DNA of 64,000 bases from a virus, in the IMG/VR virus record IMGVR_UViG_3300031957_002648, positions 1 through 64,000 of that record; one strand, written 5' to 3'. The position numbers and the translations under genes are program-made. Below, piece after piece: positions 1 to 7,438 of the stretch. Numbering within the stretch: position 1 is the first letter of the stretch; each line of letters opens with the position of its first letter. The notes below the pieces were generated by a model. It saw nothing but the letters and a program-made list of their open reading frames with translations. It did not search any database and was not told where the DNA came from.

Positions 1-90
1 ATCGGCAAGCAAATCCTCCCATGCTTTTTTTACAAAATCAGGTACATTTCTAGGTTCAGTCATTGGTTGTTCTCTTCGTTGTTCAGTCAT
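1..90 (-). CDS. Unknown protein, N-terminal fragment
   Basis: Thirty in-frame codons run from an ATG at 90 to the window edge, so only the N-terminus is visible. The start is well supported: AAGGAGG lies 6 bases upstream and overlaps the stop codon of the gene before it, indicating a co-transcribed unit. A second in-frame ATG at 63 has no such site. The visible residues (M-T-E-Q-R-R-E and later F-V-K-K-A-W-E-D-L-L) are charged and probably helical. I do not recognise the family. Confidence 0.6.
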   Translation of the reverse strand, partial: MTEQRREQPMTEPRNVPDFVKKAWEDLLAD

Positions 91-103
91 TTAGATGTCC
101 TCC

Positions 104-457
104 TTAAGAATCGGAAAGTTTACGCATCAGTTCATCGTTCTCTTCAAACGTTCGTTGTCGAGCACGTTCAATGCCTTCTTCACCACAAACATCAGAATTT
201 GCTTGTGGAAGATCTACAACTTGTGGACGCATTGCTTGTTCTAGCTGGACTGCCAATACTGACGGACAAAGCTTTACCGTTGACTTGGTAGCACTTAGCC
301 ACTTAATCACTTGCTCCAACTGCCAGTCAGCAGCGGCACGCATACCTTCTACGAGGCAATCGTAATCATAATCATCGGGGTATTTTTCATACCAAGGTGA
401 CATCTCAACCAAGTGAGACATCTCTTCGATCATCTTTTCAGTCAGTGGGTGGGTCAT
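104..457 (-). CDS. Conserved hypothetical protein, 117 aa
   Basis: This is a soluble, acidic protein with no signal peptide or membrane segment. Its start codon overlaps the stop of the small membrane gene upstream (ATGA), and its stop runs directly into the ribosome binding site of the next gene, so it sits in a coupled string. The N-terminal half is rich in Glu, Asp, Trp and Tyr (for example W-Y-E-K-Y-P-D-D-Y-D-Y-D). The C-terminus is a charged helix. Small proteins of this kind recur in T4-like cyanophage early regions; I cannot give a function. Confidence 0.7.
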   Translation of the reverse strand: MTHPLTEKMIEEMSHLVEMSPWYEKYPDDYDYDCLVEGMRAAADWQLEQVIKWLSATKSTVKLCPSVLAVQLEQAMRPQVVDLPQANSDVCGEEGIERARQRTFEENDELMRKLSDS

Positions 458-588
458 TTGAAATTAGTGAGAGAATGGTACACTGCTTCGATGTGCATGT
501 TGCCTTTAACATATCCGGCCACTATAACACAGAGGGTGAAGAAAATCACCCCCAGTAGTGACAGAACTTGAGGAAGTGGACTCTTCAT
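454..588 (-). CDS. Small single-pass membrane protein, 44 aa
   Basis: This small ORF encodes a short N-terminus (M-K-S-P-L-P), one hydrophobic segment at about residues 8-27 and a polar tail. Both ends overlap neighbours by ATGA: its ATG overlaps the stop of the gene ending at 588, and its stop overlaps the ATG at 457. That double coupling is the main reason to believe it is translated. Function is unknown; the host inner or thylakoid membrane is the likely location. Confidence 0.6.
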   Translation of the reverse strand: MKSPLPQVLSLLGVIFFTLCVIVAGYVKGNMHIEAVYHSLTNFK

Positions 589-956
589 CACTTCATATAC
601 AGATAACCGCCAGCCCAGTCAGCATTTTCAAGCAACCACTCACGATCTTTGATCAGCAGTAGATTGAAACGAACACCTTTAGCAGGTGCTTTGAGTGATG
701 CTGGTTTGTAGACTTCGCCAGTCTTTTTATCAACAAAAGCATGAATAGAACGGGAACCAGCACCAGTTTCCATCCAGATCTTGTGATACTTACGTCCACC
801 ATCAATGTAGAACTTGTAGTCGCTGGTGCCACCATTGTTGCGACGTTTGAAGTTATCAAGCAGAGCATCACACAGCATCAGGCAATACTTACGGATGTTA
901 AGCTGAATAGTGTTTTGTGCATCCTGTTGAGCAGCGAAGTCAGCAAGTGCAGTCAT
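588..956 (-). CDS. Conserved hypothetical protein, 122 aa
   Basis: The open frame extends further upstream, but only from a TTG. The ATG at 956 follows AAGGGATGACC, a plausible ribosome binding site, so I start there. The protein is basic in its middle (D-N-F-K-R-R-N-N-G-G) and has the recognisable stretch D-K-K-T-G-E-V-Y-K-P-A-S followed by K-A-P-A-K-G-V-R-F-N-L. This looks like a conserved small cyanophage protein that I remember only as hypothetical. A -10-like TATATT lies at 982-987 without a good -35. Confidence 0.7.
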   Translation of the reverse strand: MTALADFAAQQDAQNTIQLNIRKYCLMLCDALLDNFKRRNNGGTSDYKFYIDGGRKYHKIWMETGAGSRSIHAFVDKKTGEVYKPASLKAPAKGVRFNLLLIKDREWLLENADWAGGYLYMK

Positions 957-1034
957 GTGGTCATCCCTTGAGAACATGGCCAATATACAGCAGCCACAGC
1001 ACCATGGGGAGAATGGTGTGCAGCTCAACAACTG

Positions 1035-1772
1035 TCACGCGATAACTTGATTTTCTGGAATTAAGTGCATATATTTTCTCATGATATTGTAACGCTTTTG
1101 TCTGAATAAAACATGAGGATCATACACATATTCATCCAATTTATCACATATTGGTTCATCATGCTTATCGGCAAGTTCTCCCCAATAATTCCATTCTCTC
1201 AAATCACCTAAGTTGTGTATGTAGCTGGTTGTCCAGAATACCATTGCAAGACGATCTCCGCGTGTTACTTCATTCACACGATGACCAATACCAGTCTCAT
1301 AAGTTATACCCCATCCAGCCTCTAATTTGAATTGAACTTCTTTACCATCCAACCAAAAAATCAATTCTCCACCATCATATTCCGATGGGTCATTCATAAA
1401 AATAGTCGTACTGAAATGACCATTATCAACCATGTCAAAATGTGGTTTGTAAAATCCTCCGGTTGGAGTTTTGGTAATCAATGGAGATGTGCTTTTCTTT
1501 GGATATGTGAAACGAACAAACTCTTTATTACCGTCAATGGCAGGCCAAATCCTGGTATTATTCAACTCTACATTTTCTGGTAGTTGATAATTTCTTTTTA
1601 TCTTGGACTTATCTCTGTTAGATTCTGGTGGAGCAATAAGTGATACTTTACCATCTATCCAATCAAAGTCTGTCGTTGCATCATCAACCATATCATTTAT
1701 ATCTTTAACTAGAGACTTAATCTCCCATTTAGTAAAGAACTTAGAAATATGAAATCTTGTAGATAGTGTCAT
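1035..1772 (-). CDS. 2OG-Fe(II) oxygenase, prolyl-4-hydroxylase type
   Basis: This is probably a 2-oxoglutarate- and Fe(II)-dependent dioxygenase that hydroxylates a protein side chain or other substrate using O2. The iron triad is visible: H111-F-D113, then H164 in G-I-G-H-R-V, with R174 in R-G-D-R-L-A-M as the likely 2-oxoglutarate anchor. The F-M-N-D segment and E-Y-D-G-G-E-L before the distal His are typical of the PiuC/P4H group. I use the ATG at 1772, which overlaps the upstream stop by ATGA, rather than a TTG nine bases earlier. It is the last of four clustered oxygenase genes. The substrate is unknown. Confidence 0.88.
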   Translation of the reverse strand: MTLSTRFHISKFFTKWEIKSLVKDINDMVDDATTDFDWIDGKVSLIAPPESNRDKSKIKRNYQLPENVELNNTRIWPAIDGNKEFVRFTYPKKSTSPLITKTPTGGFYKPHFDMVDNGHFSTTIFMNDPSEYDGGELIFWLDGKEVQFKLEAGWGITYETGIGHRVNEVTRGDRLAMVFWTTSYIHNLGDLREWNYWGELADKHDEPICDKLDEYVYDPHVLFRQKRYNIMRKYMHLIPENQVIA

Positions 1773-2968
1773 TTGAACCAAGTAACTAATGAATAACGTG
1801 TACCACTGGTGACAGGCATCACACGATGAGAAAATACAAAGTTTGATGGAAATGCTACGATAGATCCTTTCTTAAGTTTTGGAATATAACTTCCATACAA
1901 GAAAGCAAGATCTCCGCCTTCAAAATCATCTGGATCACTCAACAATGCAACCATTGAAAGTTCTCTGTGCTGTCGAGTTCCTGAATCAGCATGACAAACA
2001 TATTGTCCTCCAACATCATATCTCAACAGGAAATATCCTTCATCAGCTTGAACATCAACGAAGTCGTATAGTTTAGCATACTCTTGCGAAACTTTATTTA
2101 CTGCTTCATACAAACTCATGTCAATAAGTTTTGCCGCATCATCTTTGAGTCTACTGATTTCCAGAATATCATTAACTCTTTGTTTTGATTTTTTATTGCC
2201 ATCCATTTCATCACCAGCAGTTAAAGCTGGAGTCCATGCTTTATGGTCTCTATCAAAATACTCAACAATATGGTCACAAAGATCTGGATCTATTGCATCA
2301 TGAACTACATGAATATAATCTGATACTAATACTTCAGTCTTTCCGTATTTTGGTTTGTTGCACCGCCATCCAAGATCTATGAGTTCATTTCGCAATATCT
2401 TTGATCGTATTCTTCCTTCATGACATTTAATATCAGGAACGAAAACATCATCATTTACAAGTCTTGCACCATAACTATTCTCTCTCACATAATGTAAGAA
2501 GAATGCAGTGTAATTATTTCCCTCAAACTTCTCTCTCCAATGCTCATTGTGAACGCCAAGAAAAATCAATGCGTCTCCAATTTCCAACTCAATTTCTTGA
2601 GGATTATTGTCCCAATCTTCGATGTAAATTGGCCAATCATGATCTTTATTAAGTATTACACTCACAGATATTTCACATGCTGGTCTGTCAATGTGTTTTT
2701 TTAATTCCTCACCATTGCCATACACTCTAGAATATGAATATGTTGGTAAGAGAGGCTCTTCTACGAGGAGAGATAGTTTATCTAAATTATCAGACAATTC
2801 TTTCTCTGCTAGTGCATACTTATATTTTGCTGGTGATTGTGGACATTGACCATCTGGTTCCCACTCTTCACAATCTTTCAATACTTGTTGATAAAGAAAA
2901 TCTGCATGTTCCGCGCTAATAAAATTAGGAACATGCAGATAGTTTTTAGAAAGTAAATCAGCGTTCAT
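1769..2968 (-). CDS. Tandem-domain 2OG-Fe(II) oxygenase, 399 aa
   Basis: Two oxygenase-like domains are fused. The C-terminal one is canonical: H326-A-D328, distal H381 in F-S-H-R-V, and R391 in G-T-R-Y-S-L-V for 2-oxoglutarate, with the F-E-G-G-D-L strand between. The N-terminal one has H92-I-D94 and a possible distal His at H140 or H143 in V-H-N-E-H-W-R; it lacks the usual Arg spacing and may be divergent or use R145. About 200 residues per domain fits two complete folds. It overlaps the next oxygenase gene by ATGA. Substrate unknown; a two-step oxidation or one catalytic plus one binding domain are both possible. Confidence 0.85.
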   Translation of the reverse strand: MNADLLSKNYLHVPNFISAEHADFLYQQVLKDCEEWEPDGQCPQSPAKYKYALAEKELSDNLDKLSLLVEEPLLPTYSYSRVYGNGEELKKHIDRPACEISVSVILNKDHDWPIYIEDWDNNPQEIELEIGDALIFLGVHNEHWREKFEGNNYTAFFLHYVRENSYGARLVNDDVFVPDIKCHEGRIRSKILRNELIDLGWRCNKPKYGKTEVLVSDYIHVVHDAIDPDLCDHIVEYFDRDHKAWTPALTAGDEMDGNKKSKQRVNDILEISRLKDDAAKLIDMSLYEAVNKVSQEYAKLYDFVDVQADEGYFLLRYDVGGQYVCHADSGTRQHRELSMVALLSDPDDFEGGDLAFLYGSYIPKLKKGSIVAFPSNFVFSHRVMPVTSGTRYSLVTWFK

Positions 2969-2995
2969 GACAAAGATAAGATTTTAATTTTTAGA

Positions 2996-3136
2996 TTAGT
3001 GGGAGTGAACTACACCACTGGCATGAACATGTGGAATAGCACTGTTATAGATGTGGAATGACCCATGTTGAAGTCCTGCGCCAAGCAAAGCTCCTGCAAC
3101 AATTAAAGGAGCAAATCTTAAGATTCTCAAAGCCAT
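2996..3136 (-). CDS. Small membrane peptide with His-rich tail, 46 aa
   Basis: This short ORF starts at the ATG at 3136, five bases after the stop of the gene upstream. It encodes a basic start (M-A-L-R-I-L-R), a hydrophobic segment at residues 8-22, and a polar tail with six histidines (H-G-S-F-H-I-Y, P-H-V-H, V-H-S-H). It pairs with the adjacent small gene of the same design. Six His in 24 residues could bind metal, but that is inference. No clear ribosome binding site is present, so translation probably relies on coupling. Confidence 0.5.
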   Translation of the reverse strand: MALRILRFAPLIVAGALLGAGLQHGSFHIYNSAIPHVHASGVVHSH

Positions 3137-3141
3137 GAATA

Positions 3142-3276
3142 CTATTGTTGAATGACTGGTGTATTTATGTGAGAATGTTCGTGAGTGTCAAAAAACATCT
3201 GATGAGTAGATTCCCACAAAACAACAGATGCGACTGCAATTAAAATGTATTCAGATAATTTATAGAATTTTTTCAT
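3142..3276 (-). CDS. Small membrane peptide with His/acidic tail, 44 aa
   Basis: The ATG at 3276 overlaps the TGA of the oxygenase gene at 3273 (ATGA), which supports translation. The product has a basic amphipathic start (M-K-K-F-Y-K-L-S), a hydrophobic segment at about residues 10-21 and a tail with D-T-H-E-H-S-H. The layout is the same as the neighbouring 46-residue peptide. Two such peptides nested between oxygenase genes suggest a membrane partner or anchor, but nothing in the sequence proves it. Confidence 0.55.
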   Translation of the reverse strand: MKKFYKLSEYILIAVASVVLWESTHQMFFDTHEHSHINTPVIQQ

Positions 3277-3926
3277 GGATTTGGTTTCTTAAATGGTTCG
3301 TTAAAAGTTTTGTCATATAGCCAACCAGTGACTATGTATTTTGTTTCCGTTTTAGGAGGAAATCCTCTATGTAAGTATGTCCAGGTAGCAGGAAACAATA
3401 ACAGTTTACCACATTCTGGTTGGATTTTGGTGCCATCAATGAACTCAGTGTATCCATCCTCTTTTATATCATTTAGATACCAAATAAAAGTGAGTAGTCT
3501 GACACCAAACTCTTTTTCAAGATTGTAATCCGTGTGCCAATGATAATATCCTCCAGGTTTTGTTCTCTGTATTTGATAACCTCTATCCACAAATGGTGGC
3601 ATACTCCAAAAGTATCCACTTTCAGGATGGCAAAATCTATCACACCAATCATCAAGACCTTTATTTAAAGCCGTGTAGAAAACCTTGTCTTCATCTTTCC
3701 AATTATTTGTTGAGATAAAAAGATCATCTGAGGTTTTTATAGTTTGATCTACAATCCATTTTGTACCAATAGATCCAGGAGCAACGTCTGGATCGTTTTC
3801 AAACTTTTCAATACAGTGTTCGCAAAAATCTCTATCAAGGTTATTTGGGTATGTGAGAATAAAATCACTAGAGGCAAATTGCTGTTTTTCCTCTAATGGA
3901 GCATTTTTAGTTTTGAACCGAGGCAT
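3273..3926 (-). CDS. 2OG-Fe(II) oxygenase, 217 aa
   Basis: Motifs of an Fe(II)/2-oxoglutarate dioxygenase are clear: H131-T-D133 in H-W-H-T-D-Y, distal H186 in T-Y-L-H-R-G-F, and K196 in T-K-Y-I-V-T-G-W as a possible 2-oxoglutarate ligand. The P-P-x-T-x-x-K-Y-x-x-T-G-W-L ending is characteristic of the PKHD-like hydroxylases that are common in T4-like cyanophages. Its first 20 bases overlap the end of the deaminase-like gene, and its stop is coupled to a small membrane peptide. The target could be a phage structural protein, a host protein or a nucleobase; the sequence does not decide. Confidence 0.88.
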   Translation of the reverse strand: MPRFKTKNAPLEEKQQFASSDFILTYPNNLDRDFCEHCIEKFENDPDVAPGSIGTKWIVDQTIKTSDDLFISTNNWKDEDKVFYTALNKGLDDWCDRFCHPESGYFWSMPPFVDRGYQIQRTKPGGYYHWHTDYNLEKEFGVRLLTFIWYLNDIKEDGYTEFIDGTKIQPECGKLLLFPATWTYLHRGFPPKTETKYIVTGWLYDKTFNEPFKKPNP

Positions 3927-4293
3927 ATAAAAAACCTTCGTTAGTGCTGTAATATACGTTAGTTATACCTGCTTCTTTGATAGCCATTTCACAGATAGGA
4001 CATGGTTTTGCCATGCGTAATTTGCCTTGGGGATTGACCCTTGCAACAACTATTGTATCACATTCTTTCTTTGCTTTCACAAGAGCTGAAACCTCTGCAT
4101 GTAGATAAATCTTTTCCCGTAGACCAACACGTTCAGCAAGACTTGCCTGCAATGGATGAGTCTTTTTATCTTTATTGACTCCAATGCTAACAACCTCATT
4201 CTTCTTAAGTAGAATAGCACCAACCTGTTTGCTTGAGTCGGACATCTCCGCAACACAAATAGCTTTGTCAAAGAACTTTTCGTCAATCGGCAT
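3907..4293 (-). CDS. Cytidine/deoxycytidylate deaminase-fold protein
   Basis: The zinc site of the deaminase superfamily is intact: H65-A-E67 and P97-C98-P-I-C101. At 128 residues it is a minimal single-domain deaminase, shorter than T4 dCMP deaminase. The family hydrolytically removes the amino group from cytosine or related bases in free nucleotides, RNA or DNA; the target here is unknown. The gene overlaps oxygenase genes at both ends (20 bases downstream, 11 bases upstream), so it is made together with them. Nucleotide-pool supply (dCMP to dUMP, feeding ThyX) is the conventional reading; a role in base modification is the alternative. Confidence 0.8.
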   Translation of the reverse strand: MPIDEKFFDKAICVAEMSDSSKQVGAILLKKNEVVSIGVNKDKKTHPLQASLAERVGLREKIYLHAEVSALVKAKKECDTIVVARVNPQGKLRMAKPCPICEMAIKEAGITNVYYSTNEGFLYASVQN

Positions 4294-4849
4294 TGAAGTT
4301 GAAGTTAATTACAGAGCGAAGGTTGTTACTAGGTTGACTGCTAGCATGAAAGTGGTTCCCATCAAATATGATATATTTTCCCTTTTCAGGTTCTATCTCT
4401 TGCATGATAGTGCAACTATTCTTTATAGTACCATCATACTTCTCTTCAAAGAAATATGTTGGGCCGTCACTATCATTGACATAGTATAGTAGAACTGTGT
4501 GCTTATCAGTAGAGTCAACATGTGGGGTATGCCACATATAATCAACATCTCTAGGTAGGAGCATGTTGATCTTAATTCTTGATAAAAGTTCCTCGTCTAA
4601 GTTAAGTTCCCTAATGATAGGTCTACAAAAATTGTAGTATATCCAAGTATCAGACTCAAATTCATTATCGCAGAATACTGGACGGACAAGCTGCGGACCT
4701 TCACCCGCATTTTGAGTAAAAATGATAGCGGGATCGTCTGGTGGTGCAAGAGAGGTTTCCGTATCCAGAAGCCATTGGATTTTTGCATCTTTCATAATAG
4801 CAGTCTCAATATAGTCTGCTAATTGAGAACTAACCCTTCCTATTTTCAT
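4283..4849 (-). CDS. 2OG-Fe(II) oxygenase, 188 aa
   Basis: This is a compact Fe(II)/2-oxoglutarate oxygenase with H110-V-D112 in H-T-P-H-V-D-S, distal H166 or H168 in D-G-N-H-F-H-A-S, and R178 in N-N-L-R-S-V as the 2-oxoglutarate ligand. The P-x-x-x-D-Y-M-W-H-T-P-H-V-D segment resembles small viral and cyanophage members of the superfamily. Its start forms TAATG with the stop of the helicase gene. It is the first of the four oxygenase genes in transcription order. Confidence 0.83.
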   Translation of the reverse strand: MKIGRVSSQLADYIETAIMKDAKIQWLLDTETSLAPPDDPAIIFTQNAGEGPQLVRPVFCDNEFESDTWIYYNFCRPIIRELNLDEELLSRIKINMLLPRDVDYMWHTPHVDSTDKHTVLLYYVNDSDGPTYFFEEKYDGTIKNSCTIMQEIEPEKGKYIIFDGNHFHASSQPSNNLRSVINFNFNAD

Positions 4850-6096
4850 TAAACGTAACCAACAGCGGGGACACCTTTGATAAAGATGGTATCAACAATG
4901 CTTTGCAGACGACGTGCAGTTGCTGCCTGAGACTTGCCATAGACAGGAACAGTGATGTGACCGCATGGTTTGCGATAGAATTGCATCTCACCAGCAGGAA
5001 TACGACCGGAAGCAATATCAGCAGCATCATCGTGATCAACACGAATGACACGGCCGATAGTCTGTGCCATCTCAATCACAGGCAGTTGGCGAAGAAGAAC
5101 AGCGTGAGTCAGACCAGGCACGTTGATACCCTCAGACAGGATGCTGTAGTGAAACAGAACAAACTTGCGTGACTTGTCTTTACCCCATGCCTGAAGAGTT
5201 TCAAAGAACTGTTGACGAGTCACTTTGTTCTGATTAACATAAGCACCGTGCTTGCTAGTGATATGTAGCACGTCAAAGCCACGCTCACGCAGTTGATACA
5301 GAAGGTCAGATTTGCTGATGGTATTCCACAGCACGCGAGTATTAGGTGCAGCAACTAGAACTTTGCCGATACCTTTGATGTCATCGAGCACGTCAAGCAC
5401 AGTGTCACGATCAACACGGTGAGCATTGTGCTTGTCACGGGTGACATCACGCTCATAAGGAACAATCTGAGGAGGAATGATGCTACCGTTGCTGATAAGC
5501 TCTGGAGCAGGAACATTCATGATTGTGTTACCGAACACAAGAGAGTTATTCATACCACGACCAGCACCATTGCGAGAGAACTTAGGAGTCGCGGTGAAGA
5601 AGTATGCGTTGTCAGCATCCATGGACGTTGCAGCTACACCGACAAAGTGAGCACGTTGAGTGGCATTGTGTGCCTCGTCAAAGTATGCAATGTTGACATC
5701 AATGCCAGAATCAACAACACGACCAAGAGAATGATAGGTGGTGAAGATAAGTTCGTGAACACCAGCAGTCTTGCAAACTTCGTGATGGCACTCAATTTGT
5801 TGTGCTTTTGTGGTGCGATTGCCAGCAACGTCACCACTGTGAACGTGAAGAACACAGGCATCAACAACACCGTTGAGAGCAGCTGTGAACTCTTCAAACA
5901 GTTGAACAGCGAGCAGGATGCGAGGAGCAACCACAACGACAGTCTGACGCTCCTGAGAGGCGCTCAGACGACGCTTAAGGTCTTCGATCATGATGAACGT
6001 CTTGCCGCCGCCTGTAGGGCAATAGATGGTGCCTTTGGAAGCAGACTCAAGGGCATCGAGAGCGCGTTGCTGGTGGGGGCGAAGAGTGATGGGCAT
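4849..6096 (-). CDS. SF2 DEAD/DEAH-box helicase (UvsW-like)
   Basis: This is a superfamily 2 nucleic-acid helicase or translocase. Motif I is P27-T-G-G-G-K-T33, motif II is D140-E-A-H143, motif III is F-T-A-T-P at about 167-171, and motif VI is Q-T-I-G-R-V-I-R near residue 365. The N-terminal R-P-H-Q-Q-R-A-L is a Q-motif-like segment. The 415-residue length and type III restriction/UvsW-like layout fit a phage recombination or branch-migration helicase, but I cannot separate UvsW from other SF2 helicases. A sigma70-like promoter lies just upstream (6118-6145). Oxygenase genes follow in the same transcript. Confidence 0.82.
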   Translation of the reverse strand: MPITLRPHQQRALDALESASKGTIYCPTGGGKTFIMIEDLKRRLSASQERQTVVVVAPRILLAVQLFEEFTAALNGVVDACVLHVHSGDVAGNRTTKAQQIECHHEVCKTAGVHELIFTTYHSLGRVVDSGIDVNIAYFDEAHNATQRAHFVGVAATSMDADNAYFFTATPKFSRNGAGRGMNNSLVFGNTIMNVPAPELISNGSIIPPQIVPYERDVTRDKHNAHRVDRDTVLDVLDDIKGIGKVLVAAPNTRVLWNTISKSDLLYQLRERGFDVLHITSKHGAYVNQNKVTRQQFFETLQAWGKDKSRKFVLFHYSILSEGINVPGLTHAVLLRQLPVIEMAQTIGRVIRVDHDDAADIASGRIPAGEMQFYRKPCGHITVPVYGKSQAATARRLQSIVDTIFIKGVPAVGYV

Positions 6097-6117
6097 CGGT
6101 GTCCTGTTGATGTGGCC

Positions 6118-6145
6118 ATTATAGCAGAATAGGGCCCCCTGTGAA
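6118..6145 (-). promoter_or_regulatory. Sigma70-like promoter for helicase/oxygenase genes
   Basis: On the minus strand TTCACA (6140-6145) is followed after 16 bases by TATAAT (6118-6123). The start of the helicase gene is about 20 bases downstream. A perfect 8-bp inverted repeat (TAGGGCCC/GGGCCCTA, 6130-6155) overlaps the -35 and spacer. Confidence 0.6.
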
Positions 6146-6155
6146 GAGGGCCCTA
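6130..6155. repeat. GC-rich inverted repeat between genes
   Basis: TAGGGCCC and GGGCCCTA form a perfect 8-bp stem around a 10-base loop, just after the stop of the gene ending at 6181. No T-run follows on the minus strand, so it is a poor intrinsic terminator. It overlaps the helicase promoter and could act as an operator or mRNA-end hairpin. Confidence 0.5.
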
Positions 6156-6180
6156 CCAGTTGTCAGATTGTCACATGGAC

Positions 6181-7347
6181 TCAGGGTTGAGTCAGAGTGA
6201 GGCAATCACCTTGTGGGTTGAAAGTGATAGTTTCGCCGTACATATCGACGATGTTCTGTTCAGTAGGACGACCCTGATCTTTAGGGTCAGGCTTGATGTA
6301 CTGTGCCTTAAATCCTGCGAGTTTGACTTGAATACGAGACTCATCAAACTCACCACAGTCATCGAAGATGCTCATGGCAAACTTCACCCAAATCTCCTTC
6401 TGCTCATTCCATTCAGCGATGAACTTGTCACGGAACTCTTCAAGATCCTCCACACGATTCTGGGAGTAACCTACAACCCAGACAGGAACTCCATACTTGA
6501 TAGAGTTACTGATAGCACGAGCCCAGACGGACTTGTTGTTACCAGCACCAGAGCAATAGACGATGAATCCTTGCTTCTTGATTTCAGAAGCCGAGCGTCC
6601 ATCAATACCTTGCTTGGGTAGTCCTTGAGCAGAGATGAAACCATTCAGAGTGTTCTTACCGTGCCCAGTAGAGTTGTAGGTACGGAAGTTAGCGAAAGTT
6701 TCACACTGAGACAGTGAAGCCTTAAGGATCTTACCACGTTGTTGTGGAGTCTTGTCAGCAGCAATGATGTCAATGAAAGAAGCGATTGCTTCCTCAGTGT
6801 TCTCAATCAGACCACGTTCCTTGGCATTGACAACCTCCTTCACTACGTCGGTAGTCTTCTGCTCCAACTGAGGATTACAGTGGTGGTTGCTCACATTACG
6901 AGCAACAACTTCGGCATACTCACTCTCATAAGAGTAGATGTCGAAGATGTAACACTCTTGACCCAAGATGTCAAGAGCAGCACCACGGTTGAAACCAGCT
7001 TGTGCTTTCAGACCATACTGACTAGCATTAGCAGCATCGAAACATGCGATGGGTGGTTGTGCATCAAGACGATAACCAATCGTCTCAAAGTTGTTAGCGA
7101 GGTTACGAACGTGCTCCGTTTCGTTGTTCTTATCACGGGGCTGTTCTGACTCATCATATCGTACAAACTGACGAGGGATGATATAGCGACCGAGAAACTC
7201 AGCACCAGGAAATTCCTTGGGAGGTGCAGCTTCAAGAGATTCCTGCAAGATTTCCTCAGTTAAACCGAGAGGGTTGTTACAGGTTAGCAACACTTTAGCC
7301 CACATAGAGAGGACTTCAGCATTGACATTGGAAGTTGAAATGTTCAT
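6181..7347 (-). CDS. ParB/Srx-fold-like protein, 388 aa
   Basis: I do not recognise the whole protein. Residues about 58-130 have the pattern of a ParB N-terminal (sulfiredoxin-fold) domain: P-R-Q-F-V-R-Y near 59-64, R-N-L-A-N-N-F-E-T-I-G-Y at 81-92, P-P-I-A-C-F, then A-G-F-N-R-G-A-A-L-D-I-L-G where ParB has G-E-R-R. The rest is mostly helical with a charged C-terminus. ParB-fold phage proteins include DNA-binding proteins, nucleases and ATPases. The gene has its own sigma70-like promoter and a hairpin leader, suggesting early expression. Confidence 0.6.
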   Translation of the reverse strand: MNISTSNVNAEVLSMWAKVLLTCNNPLGLTEEILQESLEAAPPKEFPGAEFLGRYIIPRQFVRYDESEQPRDKNNETEHVRNLANNFETIGYRLDAQPPIACFDAANASQYGLKAQAGFNRGAALDILGQECYIFDIYSYESEYAEVVARNVSNHHCNPQLEQKTTDVVKEVVNAKERGLIENTEEAIASFIDIIAADKTPQQRGKILKASLSQCETFANFRTYNSTGHGKNTLNGFISAQGLPKQGIDGRSASEIKKQGFIVYCSGAGNNKSVWARAISNSIKYGVPVWVVGYSQNRVEDLEEFRDKFIAEWNEQKEIWVKFAMSIFDDCGEFDESRIQVKLAGFKAQYIKPDPKDQGRPTEQNIVDMYGETITFNPQGDCLTLTQP

Positions 7348-7366
7348 TAAATGAATAACAGTTGGA

Positions 7367-7406
7367 CATGTGACCTCGGGAGTTGAACTCCTGTCCCGAT
7401 CACATG
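7367..7406 (-). promoter_or_regulatory. Leader hairpin in mRNA 5' end
   Basis: CATGTGA (7367-7373) pairs perfectly with TCACATG (7400-7406), and TCGGG (7376-7380) with CCCGA (7395-7399), leaving a two-base bulge. The loop on the RNA strand includes GGAGTTCAACTCC, which resembles a tRNA T-arm. The predicted transcription start is near 7403, so the mRNA would begin with this hairpin, about 20 bases ahead of the start codon. Confidence 0.55.
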
Positions 7407-7409
7407 GCT

Positions 7410-7438
7410 AATATACGATGGTTTGCCTGGCCTGTCAA
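7410..7438 (-). promoter_or_regulatory. Sigma70 promoter for ParB-like gene
   Basis: TTGACA (7433-7438), a 17-base spacer, then TATATT (7410-7415) on the minus strand. Six of six match in the -35 box and optimal spacing make this a confident host-type early promoter. It overlaps the end of the gene at 7435. Confidence 0.8.

Noticed and set aside
982-987. TATATT as a promoter for the gene at 588-956
   Set aside because: No -35 box at 16-18 bases (only TCCCCA), so I did not list it.
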